Positions 1 through 7,283 of a stretch of DNA of 64,000 nucleotides are shown piece by piece. The stretch comes from Sporosarcina sp. Te-1 (GTDB taxonomy: Bacteria; Bacillota; Bacilli; Bacillales_A; Planococcaceae): positions 3,211,501 through 3,275,500 of the forward strand of contig NZ_CP071798.1 of the NCBI RefSeq assembly GCF_017498505.1. The letters are read 5' to 3'. The first letter of the stretch is position 1; the number at the start of each line of letters is the position of its first letter. The notes beneath the pieces were generated by a model. The model was not told where the DNA came from, made no database searches, and saw nothing but the letters and a program-made list of their open reading frames with translations. A program made the translations under genes and the position numbers.

Positions 1-170
1 TATGTCCGTTTCCCCATTAAAACAGTATCTACCGTGTCATAAAACTCCGAAAAGCCATTATCGCCTTCCCCTTCGACAGTAAAAAGCCACTCAAGAGATT
101 CATCTTTTGTAGCAATATAGCCGTCTAAAGTGGAAGCAATAAATAACACTAATTTTCGTTTGTTGCCCAT
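1..170 (-). CDS. Dihydrofolate reductase-like (RibD C-terminal domain) protein, partial
   Basis: The visible 56 N-terminal residues begin with ATG at 170, preceded on the minus strand by a strong AGGGAGGGGAG ribosome site. The motif ASTLDGYIA at residues 12-20, and a later TVLMGKRT segment where the window cuts the gene, are the N-terminal strand and NADPH-binding signature of the DHFR/RibD-C fold (YwjB/YyaP-type reductases). Substrate is unknown; in this family the proteins are stand-alone NADPH-dependent reductases. The C-terminal two thirds lie outside the window, so no function beyond the fold can be assigned. Confidence 0.85.
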   Translation of the reverse strand, partial: MGNKRKLVLFIASTLDGYIATKDESLEWLFTVEGEGDNGFSEFYDTVDTVLMGKRT

Positions 171-232
171 AAGATTCTCCCCTCCCTAGAAAATTCTAAA
201 TTGAAACTGACGGAATATATGTTCTTGTATTG

Positions 233-261
233 ATAGTATCAGGGTTTTGAACAAGTATCAA
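233..261 (-). promoter_or_regulatory. Probable sigma-A promoter of the DHFR-like gene
   Basis: On the minus strand TTGATA (256-261) and TACTAT (233-238) are separated by 17 bp, 63 bp upstream of the start codon. Apart from this promoter, the spacer 262-649 shows no convincing gene. A 43-codon ORF at 506-637 has only a weak ribosome site and is not annotated. Confidence 0.55.
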
Positions 262-649
262 TTAACAACATATACTTCTAAAAAAAGCCCAATTAAACAA
301 GGTGAAGGGAGATTGACCGCTGTCGTTGTTGCTTGTGCAAACTCCTTAATATGAGTGCAGATTTAAACAACAATGCACAATACGGTGATAGTAACAGCTA
401 AAATTTACTGCTGTGTGATAACAATAATTATTTCGGGCATTGAATAACTTGAACAATAGATTTTGATTCATAGTAGAATGAATTATTTACAGAGAGTGGA
501 CAAGCATGAATATGTATGTTTTTTATCTGCGGGGTTTTAAGATGATGCCTTCTGCACTGACGTTAAACCGGATCACAAAAGTCCAACAGGATTATGCTAC
601 AATAAAAGCAAGAAATTGGTTTTTGGGAAAACAATGAGGAGTGAAAATA

Positions 650-1384
650 ATGCCGTTGACCTTCGCTCATCCTGCAGTGGTTTTACCTTTCTCGAGAAGG
701 AGTAAATACGTAAATTTTTTAGCATTGGTATTAGGCAGTATGTCGCCGGATTTTGAGTATTTTTTGCGTGGCAGGCCGTATGGTGAGGTGGGTCATACAT
801 TTTGGGGGTTTATAGCTTTTAATCTTCCTATTGTTCTAATCGTTTATATGATTTACAAGGCATGTATACATGAATCATTATTTAGCCACTTACCATCTGT
901 TTTGCAAGACACCTATTCTCAAAAAAACAGTTCAGCTCGTTCCTTACAGGTTTTCGTATTCTTGTATTCTGCCTTGTTTGGAATGCTGACTCATGTAGTA
1001 TGGGATTCCTTCACGCATGCAAGCGGCTTTATGGTGAGGCACTTTTCAGTACTTACGTATAAGGTTTCTATTTTTAATTTTCCTATTCCAGTTTTTAAAT
1101 TTCTTCAGCATGGGGGCACGATAGCTGGCATCCTAGCGATTATCGGTTATATGTACTTTCGGACAGCGGAAAATGGGAGGAAAGGTGACAAGAGAATAGA
1201 GCCGAAACAAAAATTGGCGTATTGGGGTCAAATCGCATTATTAACAATACTTTTGTTTGGTTTATGGAATTTCATCGATAACGTGTCGATTGCGTCCTAT
1301 GGCGTTATTGTTGTACGACTGATTGATTCGGCTTTGATAAGTTTGTTAATGGTTTCAATATATTTTCACCGAATATCTGAGTGA
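650..1384 (+). CDS. DUF4184 family membrane protein
   Basis: A 244-residue protein starting at ATG 650, eight bases after GAGG; an in-frame GTG at 641 overlaps the ribosome site and is less likely. It opens with MPLTFAHPA and carries SPDFEYF at residues 32-38, His49, and HVVWDSFTH at 115-123, the conserved acidic/His residues of DUF4184, which resemble a membrane metal-dependent hydrolase. About five hydrophobic segments follow. The family has no established reaction. No operon partner is evident: the next gene on this strand is 350 bp away. Confidence 0.8.
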   Translation: MPLTFAHPAVVLPFSRRSKYVNFLALVLGSMSPDFEYFLRGRPYGEVGHTFWGFIAFNLPIVLIVYMIYKACIHESLFSHLPSVLQDTYSQKNSSARSLQVFVFLYSALFGMLTHVVWDSFTHASGFMVRHFSVLTYKVSIFNFPIPVFKFLQHGGTIAGILAIIGYMYFRTAENGRKGDKRIEPKQKLAYWGQIALLTILLFGLWNFIDNVSIASYGVIVVRLIDSALISLLMVSIYFHRISE

Positions 1385-1392
1385 AAACGGAA

Positions 1393-1447
1393 GATCCTTT
1401 ATCGTCAGGTCAATTAGTGCGTCACTACATTCTCCAGATAAAGGATC
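1393..1447. repeat. 11-bp perfect inverted repeat, 33-nt loop
   Basis: GATCCTTTATC (1393-1403) and GATAAAGGATC (1437-1447) are perfect complements. No T-run follows, so it is not a canonical terminator. A second small hairpin with CGCTTCC and GGGAAGCG arms lies near 1490-1510. The rest of 1385-1598 shows nothing recognisable. Confidence 0.45.
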
Positions 1448-1598
1448 AGCCTGGCAAAACGGGATAGAGTCGAGATCTAGGTCGCTTCCTTTATAGGGAA
1501 GCGGGGCATGAATAATACTATGCTGTTTTACAAACTATCCGATACTCTTTCGGATGGTTCAGAATAGAAAAGGAGCTATCAAGAAAGGGGAGTTCAAA

Positions 1599-1706
1599 AT
1601 GGTTGAATTACAAAAGCGGTTACATGATTTTACGAAAATGCATGATGATTTCATTGCTTCTTGGAACGATCGTCATGAAGTTAGTAAAATCCAACGAAAG
1701 GGATGA
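1599..1706 (+). CDS. Possible small ORF upstream of the lipoprotein gene
   Basis: A 35-codon ORF begins at ATG 1599 after AAAGGGGAG with good spacing and ends at TGA 1704-1706, just upstream of the lipoprotein's ribosome site. The product is hydrophilic with alternating charged and aromatic residues and resembles no family I recognise. It may be a leader peptide, or the truncated start of a larger protein. Support is limited to the ribosome site. Confidence 0.3.
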   Translation: MVELQKRLHDFTKMHDDFIASWNDRHEVSKIQRKG

Positions 1707-1740
1707 GTTAACCAAACGAAATACAAGGGGAGGTATCACA

Positions 1741-2238
1741 ATGGATAAGAAAATTATTCTCCTGATTAGTACATTTCTTTTGGCCTTACCCATGATGATC
1801 GGTTGTAGCAAATCATCCGGTGAAACCAAGAGTGTTGAAATGGTCGATGAGGCAGGAGAAATGGAGAGGAATTGGCAGGAGAGTTCTTTGTTCAAGAGCG
1901 GAAATTACACCATGATAGGGGAGGAAGGACGCCTAGGTTTCATTTACGACGATTCAGAAGTCGTACGGTTTTATCCAGATAAGATACAAAAATATATGTG
2001 GCATTTTTGGGGAGCGGAAGACGAACTGGATGGGGGTTTGAAAGTCGTAGCTACGCATGAAAAGGATAACAACCCCATCGTTCTATTGGAAACGGATCTT
2101 GGAGGGCCGAACAATGGAGCGGATCGGCATACGCCATCGAATCTGTCGCTACCAAAGAGTGGCATGTGGAAATTAGATGCTTACATTGAGGAACAATTAT
2201 TTGGTACGGTATTTGTGAAAGTTCATGATGAGAATTAG
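1741..2238 (+). CDS. Putative lipoprotein, DUF4871-like
   Basis: A 165-residue protein starts at ATG 1741 after GGGGAGGT. A lysine-rich N-terminus and hydrophobic stretch lead to a lipobox ending at Cys22 (MMIGC), so it should be a lipid-anchored extracytoplasmic protein. The body contains GGLKVVATHE, and ETDLGGPNNGADRHTPS followed by a WKLDAYI segment, which looks like a small beta-sandwich of the DUF4871 type found in Bacillales lipoproteins. Function is unknown. Longer upstream starts would place charged residues before the signal peptide and are rejected. Confidence 0.75.
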   Translation: MDKKIILLISTFLLALPMMIGCSKSSGETKSVEMVDEAGEMERNWQESSLFKSGNYTMIGEEGRLGFIYDDSEVVRFYPDKIQKYMWHFWGAEDELDGGLKVVATHEKDNNPIVLLETDLGGPNNGADRHTPSNLSLPKSGMWKLDAYIEEQLFGTVFVKVHDEN

Positions 2239-2256
2239 TTGAATGAATTGGTGTGA

Positions 2257-2583
2257 TTACTCAAAATACAAGTCCCAATGCAGCCCGCATCCAGGGTTGA
2301 AAGCTGCTCTGCAACTTGGACATACCGACTGGCATTCTCTATACTCATTCACCGTCAATTCATACCCGCATCCTCCACACAGGATCGCTTTCTCGTTGAA
2401 CTGTTCAGCAGGCCAAACAGCCGGATTTCCGCAGCCTGATTCTTTGTGGCAATCAAAACAAGGGTAATACGTGTTACAGCAATAAAATTTGATGGCAATG
2501 ATATCGAGCGGGGAATGGTAATGGGCACAACGTGTTTCTGTATCGATTCCGTTACCTTTTACTTCATGTCCATGGCAAATCAT
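2257..2583 (-). CDS. CHY zinc-finger protein
   Basis: A 108-residue protein packed with metal ligands: CHGH at residues 3-6, RCAHYH, a YCCNTYYPCFDCH cluster, CGGCG and CPSC. The spacing of these Cys/His groups matches the CHY zinc finger that in eukaryotes occurs in Pirh2 ubiquitin ligases and that in Bacillales is a stand-alone small protein. It is expected to bind three or more zinc ions. Its bacterial role is not known. It is transcribed divergently from the membrane protein at 2657 and is probably monocistronic. Confidence 0.88.
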   Translation of the reverse strand: MICHGHEVKGNGIDTETRCAHYHSPLDIIAIKFYCCNTYYPCFDCHKESGCGNPAVWPAEQFNEKAILCGGCGYELTVNEYRECQSVCPSCRAAFNPGCGLHWDLYFE

Positions 2584-2656
2584 TTAATTTCCTCCTGCAT
2601 GCATAAAGTCGACCGTCCCGGCTATCCTATGGATAAAAAAGGACTGATGTTGATTG

Positions 2657-2932
2657 ATGAATGAATATCCGATCATCCATACAAATATTTGGGATGCGGT
2701 GTGGGCCGTACCGGTCATTTTACTCGTTGTGCTGGCAGCCAAGTGGCTTTTTAAGGTGCCGTCCACGTGGTTGTCAACGATTGCGACTGTATTTGCGCTC
2801 ATTTTATCCGTTTTCATCAGCCATCCCGGCAACTTGGCAGCCGGACTCTTTATGGGATTCTTTTATAGCGCCGCCGCTCTCGGCCTTCTCTACTCGTTGA
2901 AACACAGTTACTTGGCATACCGGCAAACATGA
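2657..2932 (+). CDS. Small hypothetical membrane protein
   Basis: A 91-residue protein with three hydrophobic segments (about 12-30, 38-55 and 60-80) and a short basic tail. The start is ATG 2657, or the TTG at 2654, with AAGGA 10-13 bases upstream. I do not recognise the family. A strong terminator follows directly, and the neighbour on the left is divergent, so the gene seems monocistronic. Confidence 0.65.
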   Translation: MNEYPIIHTNIWDAVWAVPVILLVVLAAKWLFKVPSTWLSTIATVFALILSVFISHPGNLAAGLFMGFFYSAAALGLLYSLKHSYLAYRQT

Positions 2933-2935
2933 AAC

Positions 2936-2973
2936 AAACGGAGACTCTTCTACAGAGGGGAGTCTCCGTTTTT
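2936..2973 (+). terminator. Rho-independent terminator
   Basis: A 12-bp stem (AAACGGAGACTC and its complement) with a 12-nt loop is followed by a T-run. It lies between the membrane protein and the convergent FhuF-like gene. Confidence 0.85.
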
Positions 2974-3674
2974 CATTTTAATGGGCAAAATCCGCATTGC
3001 ATGAGACCGGGGACATCTTTGGAAAAGCAGCAGGTGGTTCGGACAGTTGTATTCAACAGGGCAGATGGTTCGCTGCCGTTTAAATATTTTGCAAAGCGAG
3101 AGTAGGGTGCGATGCCTGCCCAGATGTGGTCGTCTTTTAAGGTCTCTAAGTCTTCACGGGCCTCCGTTGCCGTTGCCGGATGATTCAGCATGACATGGTA
3201 TTCCCACAGCAGGAAGCCGAAGATGTTTTCCCATAAGGTGAGGGGTGAGACGGCTACCGCTTTGCGGATTTGCGAAATCAGGGAATTGGCCTGAACTAGA
3301 AGTGAACGGATTGCCTCCGTTCGGTTATCGACAGGCTTCCAATCGGCCTCTTCCGTAAATGTGCTGACGGTCCGGTTACCGTATTCCTCTCTTGCGCCAA
3401 ATGCCAAACGGTCAATTGTTCCCTGCCACATGTCATCGTACATTGTCAGGTTGGTCAGCTGCATGGCACAAAACATCCCGTATCTGCGCATAAAGAAAGA
3501 AGCGGCTACGACAGTATTGGGACTTCCGCTGATTACTTCCACTGTTTTTAAACAGTCTGCCGTTTTAGCTGCGTCCATCATATCTTCTAGCGTAAATACA
3601 AAATGGTCAGGTTTCTCGACATACACACTATACCGATTTAATTGGGTTATTTGTTCCGTTGATAGGTTTCTCAT
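2973..3674 (-). CDS. FhuF-like [2Fe-2S] ferric-siderophore reductase family protein
   Basis: A 233-residue protein whose C-terminus carries Cys-Cys-x10-Cys-x2-Cys (TTCCFSKD...QCGFC), exactly the unusual [2Fe-2S] ligand spacing of the FhuF siderophore-iron reductase family, also found at the C-terminus of IucA/IucC-type annotations. In that family it reduces Fe(III)-siderophore in the cytoplasm to release iron. The start is taken as ATG 3674; its ribosome site is weak, and longer versions would run into the promoter of the divergent CoA-transferase gene. No siderophore transporter or synthetase gene adjoins it, so the ligand is unknown. Confidence 0.78.
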   Translation of the reverse strand: MRNLSTEQITQLNRYSVYVEKPDHFVFTLEDMMDAAKTADCLKTVEVISGSPNTVVAASFFMRRYGMFCAMQLTNLTMYDDMWQGTIDRLAFGAREEYGNRTVSTFTEEADWKPVDNRTEAIRSLLVQANSLISQIRKAVAVSPLTLWENIFGFLLWEYHVMLNHPATATEAREDLETLKDDHIWAGIAPYSRFAKYLNGSEPSALLNTTVRTTCCFSKDVPGLMQCGFCPLK

Positions 3675-3710
3675 TATTCTATTATATGATCCGTGAAACG
3701 TTTCAACAAG

Positions 3711-3739
3711 TTGAGCAGGGTATCGGGCTGCGTTATACT
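3711..3739 (+). promoter_or_regulatory. Probable sigma-A promoter of the acetyl-CoA hydrolase/transferase gene
   Basis: TTGAGC (3711-3716) and TATACT (3734-3739) are separated by 17 bp, about 30 bp before the start codon. Confidence 0.65.
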
Positions 3740-3768
3740 GGGGAAAACAGGCCAGGGAGGTGCACTTG

Positions 3769-5040
3769 TTGACCCGCATGTTACATGATGAAGAATTCAT
3801 TGAATTGATTGGACCACATACCGACCTGATTTTGCCTTTAGCGAATGGTGAGCCGCATCAGCTCTTACACCTATTGGAGGAGAACTATCTGTCGTTGCGC
3901 GATGTCAAAGTACACCAGATGCTCGCCTTGCAGGAACGGGCGTATCTGCATGGCAAGATGAAAGGGCATTTATCGCATGTTTCCTATTTTCTCAGTGGTG
4001 CAACGCGTAAAGCGTTTCGGGAGGGACTTGTGGAACTGATCCCAAACGTTTTTCAAGAAGTGTCGCGCTTACTGGCGAAGACCGCCAAGCGGCCCATGGT
4101 GCTGGCCACTGCGTCGCCGATGGACAGGCATGGCTATTTCTCCCTCGGTACACAGGCGGACTATGTCGCCGATTTTATCGGCAAAGTGCCTTTCGTGCTG
4201 GAAGTGAATCAACACATGCCCCGCACATTTGGAAAAAACCAAATTCACATTAGCCAAGTGGAAGGCTATATGGAAAACGATCGGCCGTTAACGGAAGAGC
4301 GGATTCCCGTTGTTACCGATAAGGATGTGAAAATCGCTCAGTACATTACGGATGACATAGAGGACGGCGACACCTTGCAGATCGGCATTGGTGCCATCCC
4401 GAATGCTGTGATGAAGATGCTGAAAGATCGTCGCCACTTAGGGATCCATACCGAAATGCTGACGGATGGTATTGTGGATCTCGTCGAGGCGGGTGCGGTG
4501 GATGGCATGCGGAAATCAACCCATCAAGGTAAAATTGTTACGACTTTCGCATTCGGTTCGCAGCGTCTCTATGATTTCCTGCATGACAATCCATCCGTAG
4601 AGTTTTTGCCCGTCCGTATTGTGAATGATCCATATGAGATAGCAAAAGAACCTCATATCGTCTCCATTAATGCAACCACAGAAGTAGATGTATACGGACA
4701 GTGCGCTTCCGAAACGGTAGGGGGAAGCTATTTTTCTTCGACAGGCGGCCAAGCTGATTTTGCAAAAGGAGTTCGATTGGCGAAGTATGGAAAAGGATAT
4801 GTCTGCATGCATTCTACGGCCAAAAACGATACAATTTCGTGGATTAAGCTTCATTTGACCCCGGGGTCTGTCGTGACAACCTCTAAAAATGATGTCGATA
4901 ACATCGTGACGGAATACGGAATTGCACGCCTCCATGGCAAATCATTGTCCGAACGTGCAAAAGCGCTGATTGAAATCGCGCATCCGTCCTTCCGGGAAGA
5001 ACTCACATATGAAGCAAAGCGATTTGGCATATTGCACTGA
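3769..5040 (+). CDS. Acetyl-CoA hydrolase/transferase family protein (4-hydroxybutyrate CoA-transferase-like)
   Basis: A 423-residue protein with both Rossmann-like halves of family I CoA-transferases. Visible signatures are the CoA-loop IGIGAIPNAV, the catalytic-type glutamate in GIHTEMLTDG (about Glu229) and the C-terminal GGQADFAKG motif. It should move CoA between acetyl-CoA and another short acyl acid, or hydrolyse acetyl-CoA through a glutamyl-CoA thioester. GGAGG at 3756-3760 fits a TTG start at 3769 (or 3766); a GTG at 3760 overlaps the ribosome site. It is monocistronic between its own promoter and terminator. The physiological acyl acceptor cannot be read from sequence. Confidence 0.85.
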   Translation: MTRMLHDEEFIELIGPHTDLILPLANGEPHQLLHLLEENYLSLRDVKVHQMLALQERAYLHGKMKGHLSHVSYFLSGATRKAFREGLVELIPNVFQEVSRLLAKTAKRPMVLATASPMDRHGYFSLGTQADYVADFIGKVPFVLEVNQHMPRTFGKNQIHISQVEGYMENDRPLTEERIPVVTDKDVKIAQYITDDIEDGDTLQIGIGAIPNAVMKMLKDRRHLGIHTEMLTDGIVDLVEAGAVDGMRKSTHQGKIVTTFAFGSQRLYDFLHDNPSVEFLPVRIVNDPYEIAKEPHIVSINATTEVDVYGQCASETVGGSYFSSTGGQADFAKGVRLAKYGKGYVCMHSTAKNDTISWIKLHLTPGSVVTTSKNDVDNIVTEYGIARLHGKSLSERAKALIEIAHPSFREELTYEAKRFGILH

Positions 5041-5067
5041 GAGAAGCAATGACGCTTCTCTTTTTTT
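5040..5067 (+). terminator. Rho-independent terminator
   Basis: AGAGAAGC and GCTTCTCT arms with a 6-nt loop are followed by seven T residues, overlapping the last base of the CoA-transferase stop codon. Confidence 0.85.
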
Positions 5068-5068
5068 G

Positions 5069-5097
5069 TTGTATTCAAATACCCTGCATGGTATATT
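5069..5097 (+). promoter_or_regulatory. Probable sigma-A promoter of the rhodanese gene
   Basis: TTGTAT (5069-5074) and TATATT (5092-5097) have a 17-bp spacer. A CstR-type operator fills the spacer, so repressor binding would block polymerase. Confidence 0.6.
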
Positions 5098-5115
5098 AAT
5101 ACCTGTAGGGGTAAT
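5079..5115. promoter_or_regulatory. Two CstR/CsoR-type operators in tandem
   Basis: ATACCCTGCATGGTAT (5079-5094) and ATACCTGTAGGGGTAAT (5099-5115) both fit ATACCY-N4-KGGTAW, the pattern also found at 17375-17390 in front of cstR. CstR-family repressors are known to bind such G/C-flanked AT palindromes. Placement across the -10 region predicts persulfide-inducible repression of the rhodanese gene. The match is by eye. Confidence 0.65.
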
Positions 5116-5141
5116 CAAATTGAAAACAAAGGGTGATATAG

Positions 5142-5495
5142 ATGGGTTGGATCCTGTTAATCGTAGTTGTCGCCCTCCTCATATGGCGAATAATGCCTGC
5201 AAAAGGAGTGCGCACCATTTCGACAGAAGAGCTGAAGGGAATGCTGAAAGACAAGAGCAAGCAATTCGTAGATGTACGGACCCCGGGTGAATACAAGCGC
5301 CAACACATTAAGGAGTTCAAGAACATTCCTCTCCATGAGCTGAATGCCAAAATGATTCACTTGGATAAAACAAAGGAAACCATCGTCATTTGCCAAAGTG
5401 GCATGCGCAGTTCAAAAGCCGCAGCCTTGCTGAAGAAGGCCGGTTTTGCCGACGTATTGAACGTCAGAGGCGGGATGGGGGCTTGGCATGAATAA
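5142..5495 (+). CDS. Membrane-anchored rhodanese (sulfurtransferase)
   Basis: A 117-residue protein: an N-terminal hydrophobic anchor (residues 2-18) followed by one rhodanese domain with the active-site loop ICQSGMRSS, the nucleophile being Cys84. It should carry a persulfide on Cys84 and exchange sulfane sulfur with thiols at the inner face of the membrane. AAAGGGTG upstream supports ATG 5142. The paired CstR-type operators tie it to the cst operon 12 kb away. It is monocistronic with its own terminator. Confidence 0.88.
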   Translation: MGWILLIVVVALLIWRIMPAKGVRTISTEELKGMLKDKSKQFVDVRTPGEYKRQHIKEFKNIPLHELNAKMIHLDKTKETIVICQSGMRSSKAAALLKKAGFADVLNVRGGMGAWHE

Positions 5496-5500
5496 AAGAA

Positions 5501-5540
5501 GCATCGCGATAGTCGGGATCGGCTAAGGCGATGCTTTTTT
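5501..5540 (+). terminator. Rho-independent terminator
   Basis: GCATCGC and GCGATGC arms enclose a 20-nt loop and are followed by seven T residues. Confidence 0.75.
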
Positions 5541-5602
5541 ATTTACTAATAACAACTAAACGAAGGACAGGGGACTTCCGCATAATTCCCGATAACTCGA
5601 CG

Positions 5603-5628
5603 TATGCCTATGTCGAATGATAGGCATA
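5603..5628. promoter_or_regulatory. Perfect 9-bp inverted repeat upstream of an ABC importer operon (operator candidate)
   Basis: TATGCCTAT (5603-5611) and ATAGGCATA (5620-5628) are perfect complements with an 8-nt spacer, 33 bp before the permease start. The 26-bp palindrome has the size of a dimeric repressor site. No regulator gene adjoins, and no known riboswitch is visible in 5541-5660. Confidence 0.5.
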
Positions 5629-5660
5629 TACATATCATTTAGATGAAGAGGTGGTGAACA

Positions 5661-6482
5661 TTGGATAGAAGAGGAACCATTGAAAAACATGATCCGTTTG
5701 AAATCGAGCAGCAGGAGTGGAAGCGGAGACAGTCGAAGGAACGGTATAAGCAACTGTTGACCATTGTATCGCCCATCTTCCTACTGTTGCTTTGGGAAGT
5801 GCTGTCAAGGGCCGGGATGATCGATACCCGTTTCTTTCCGCCGCCTTCCGCTATTATAGGAACGCTCTTTGAAATGGTGACAAATGGATCGCTCGTTAAG
5901 CACGTCGGCGTATCACTGTACCGGATCTTTGCAGGTTTCCTGGCAGGGGTCATACCTGGGATTGTCATCGGCCTCCTAATGGGACTCTACTCTCCGATTC
6001 GGCATTTCATGCAGCCGATTGTCATGGCGCTCATGCCAATACCGACGCTCGCGCTATTGCCGATTATCATCATTTTGTTTGGGATAGGAGACGTATCCAA
6101 AGTCGTTACAATTGCGGGCAGTGTGTTTTTTCCGGTGGTCATCAATACAGCAGCCGGTGTAATGAATATCGATCGAATCTACTTGGATGTGGCGGATAAC
6201 TACGGAGCGGGGAAACTGCAATTCTTTTATAAGATTGCATTGCCTGGCGCCCTGCCTGTCATGTTGGAAGGGATTCAAATGGGGCAGGCGATTGCGCTTT
6301 TAACCATTGTTGCTGCCGAAATGATGGGAGCGACATCAGGGATTGGCTACTTGATTTGGACATCGTATAAGGCATTCTTACTGCAGGAGATGTATGTGGG
6401 GCTCATTCTCATTTCCTTCTTCGGTTATTTGTTCTCTGTTTTGCTGCGTGGGTTCCAGAAAAAATTGCTGCCATGGAGGTGA
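5661..6482 (+). CDS. ABC transporter permease, NitT/TauT/thiamine-precursor type
   Basis: A 273-residue permease with about six membrane segments. It carries the cytoplasmic EAA-type loop (DNYGAGKLQFFYKIALPGALPVM region, about 175-198) that docks on the ATPase, typical of the SsuC/TauC/ThiX group. The TTG start at 5661 follows GAGGTGG. An N-terminal charged stretch of about 25 residues precedes the first helix. First gene of a permease-ATPase-binding protein operon; the next gene begins 4 bp after its stop. Substrate is not inferable: candidates in the family are sulfonates, nitrate, thiamine precursors and riboflavin-like compounds. Confidence 0.85.
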   Translation: MDRRGTIEKHDPFEIEQQEWKRRQSKERYKQLLTIVSPIFLLLLWEVLSRAGMIDTRFFPPPSAIIGTLFEMVTNGSLVKHVGVSLYRIFAGFLAGVIPGIVIGLLMGLYSPIRHFMQPIVMALMPIPTLALLPIIIILFGIGDVSKVVTIAGSVFFPVVINTAAGVMNIDRIYLDVADNYGAGKLQFFYKIALPGALPVMLEGIQMGQAIALLTIVAAEMMGATSGIGYLIWTSYKAFLLQEMYVGLILISFFGYLFSVLLRGFQKKLLPWR

Positions 6483-6486
6483 ATGG

Positions 6487-7269
6487 ATGAAAGGGAAAAT
6501 TGAGATACAGCATTTGACAAAGGCGTTCTATAAAAAACAGGGCAGTGTTACGGCGCTAGATGACATATCACTGACGATCGACGAAGGGGAGTTTGTTTGC
6601 ATCGTCGGGCCGAGCGGTTGCGGAAAGACAACGCTGCTCCGTATTCTGGCAGGACTTGAACAGCCAAGTGTCGGGGATTTCACTATCGCAACCGATCGTG
6701 ATGACCGTCCACTCCAATCGATGGTATTTCAGGAGCGGGGGGTCATCCCTTGGTTGACAGTTGAAGAAAATGTGGCGTTTGGCTTAAAAATGAGGCGACT
6801 TCCTAAGGATTTGATAGAAGAACGGACGACGTATTATTTGCAGAAAACAGGGCTCGCAAGATTCTCGAGGCTATACCCTAGGGAATTATCGGGAGGAATG
6901 AAGCAGCGGGTGAGCATTGCCCGGGCATTTGCAAATGATCCTGAAATCTTGCTGATGGATGAACCGTTTGCGGCGCTGGATGAGCAGAATAAGTTCATCT
7001 TACAGGAAGAACTATTGTCCATTTGGTCCGAGACAAAAAAAACCGTCCTATTCATCACCCATAGCATCGATGAAGCATTGCTGCTAAGCGACCGGATCCT
7101 TTTGATGAGCTCGCAGCCAGGCAAAATCATCAAAGAAATCAAAGTGACGACTCCACGACCAAGGACCATTGAAGACATCCGAAAAGATCCTGACATGGCG
7201 GAGCAATTCATTAAAGTATGGCAGCATCTTCAAAAGGAAGTCCAGCAATCAAGAGAACAAAACGCATGA
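6487..7269 (+). CDS. ABC transporter ATP-binding protein, NitT/TauT type
   Basis: A 260-residue ATPase with Walker A GPSGCGKTT, Q-loop around SMVFQERGVIPWL, signature LSGGMKQRVSIARA, Walker B ILLMDEPF and switch His in TVLFITHS. The ERGVIPWLTVEENVAFGL segment is characteristic of SsuB/TauB-like ATPases. ATG 6487 follows GGAGGTGAATGG. It powers import through the permease at 5661. The downstream lipoprotein gene's upstream alternative ATG overlaps this stop codon, so the genes are tightly coupled. Confidence 0.9.
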   Translation: MKGKIEIQHLTKAFYKKQGSVTALDDISLTIDEGEFVCIVGPSGCGKTTLLRILAGLEQPSVGDFTIATDRDDRPLQSMVFQERGVIPWLTVEENVAFGLKMRRLPKDLIEERTTYYLQKTGLARFSRLYPRELSGGMKQRVSIARAFANDPEILLMDEPFAALDEQNKFILQEELLSIWSETKKTVLFITHSIDEALLLSDRILLMSSQPGKIIKEIKVTTPRPRTIEDIRKDPDMAEQFIKVWQHLQKEVQQSREQNA

Positions 7270-7283
7270 AAAGGGGAGACAAT

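Noticed and set aside
506..637. 43-codon plus-strand ORF before the DUF4184 gene
   Set aside because: Weak GAGAGTGG site and no recognisable sequence; insufficient support.
1603..1740. N-terminal extension of the lipoprotein gene
   Set aside because: A strong ribosome site directly before ATG 1741 and the signal peptide position fix the shorter start.
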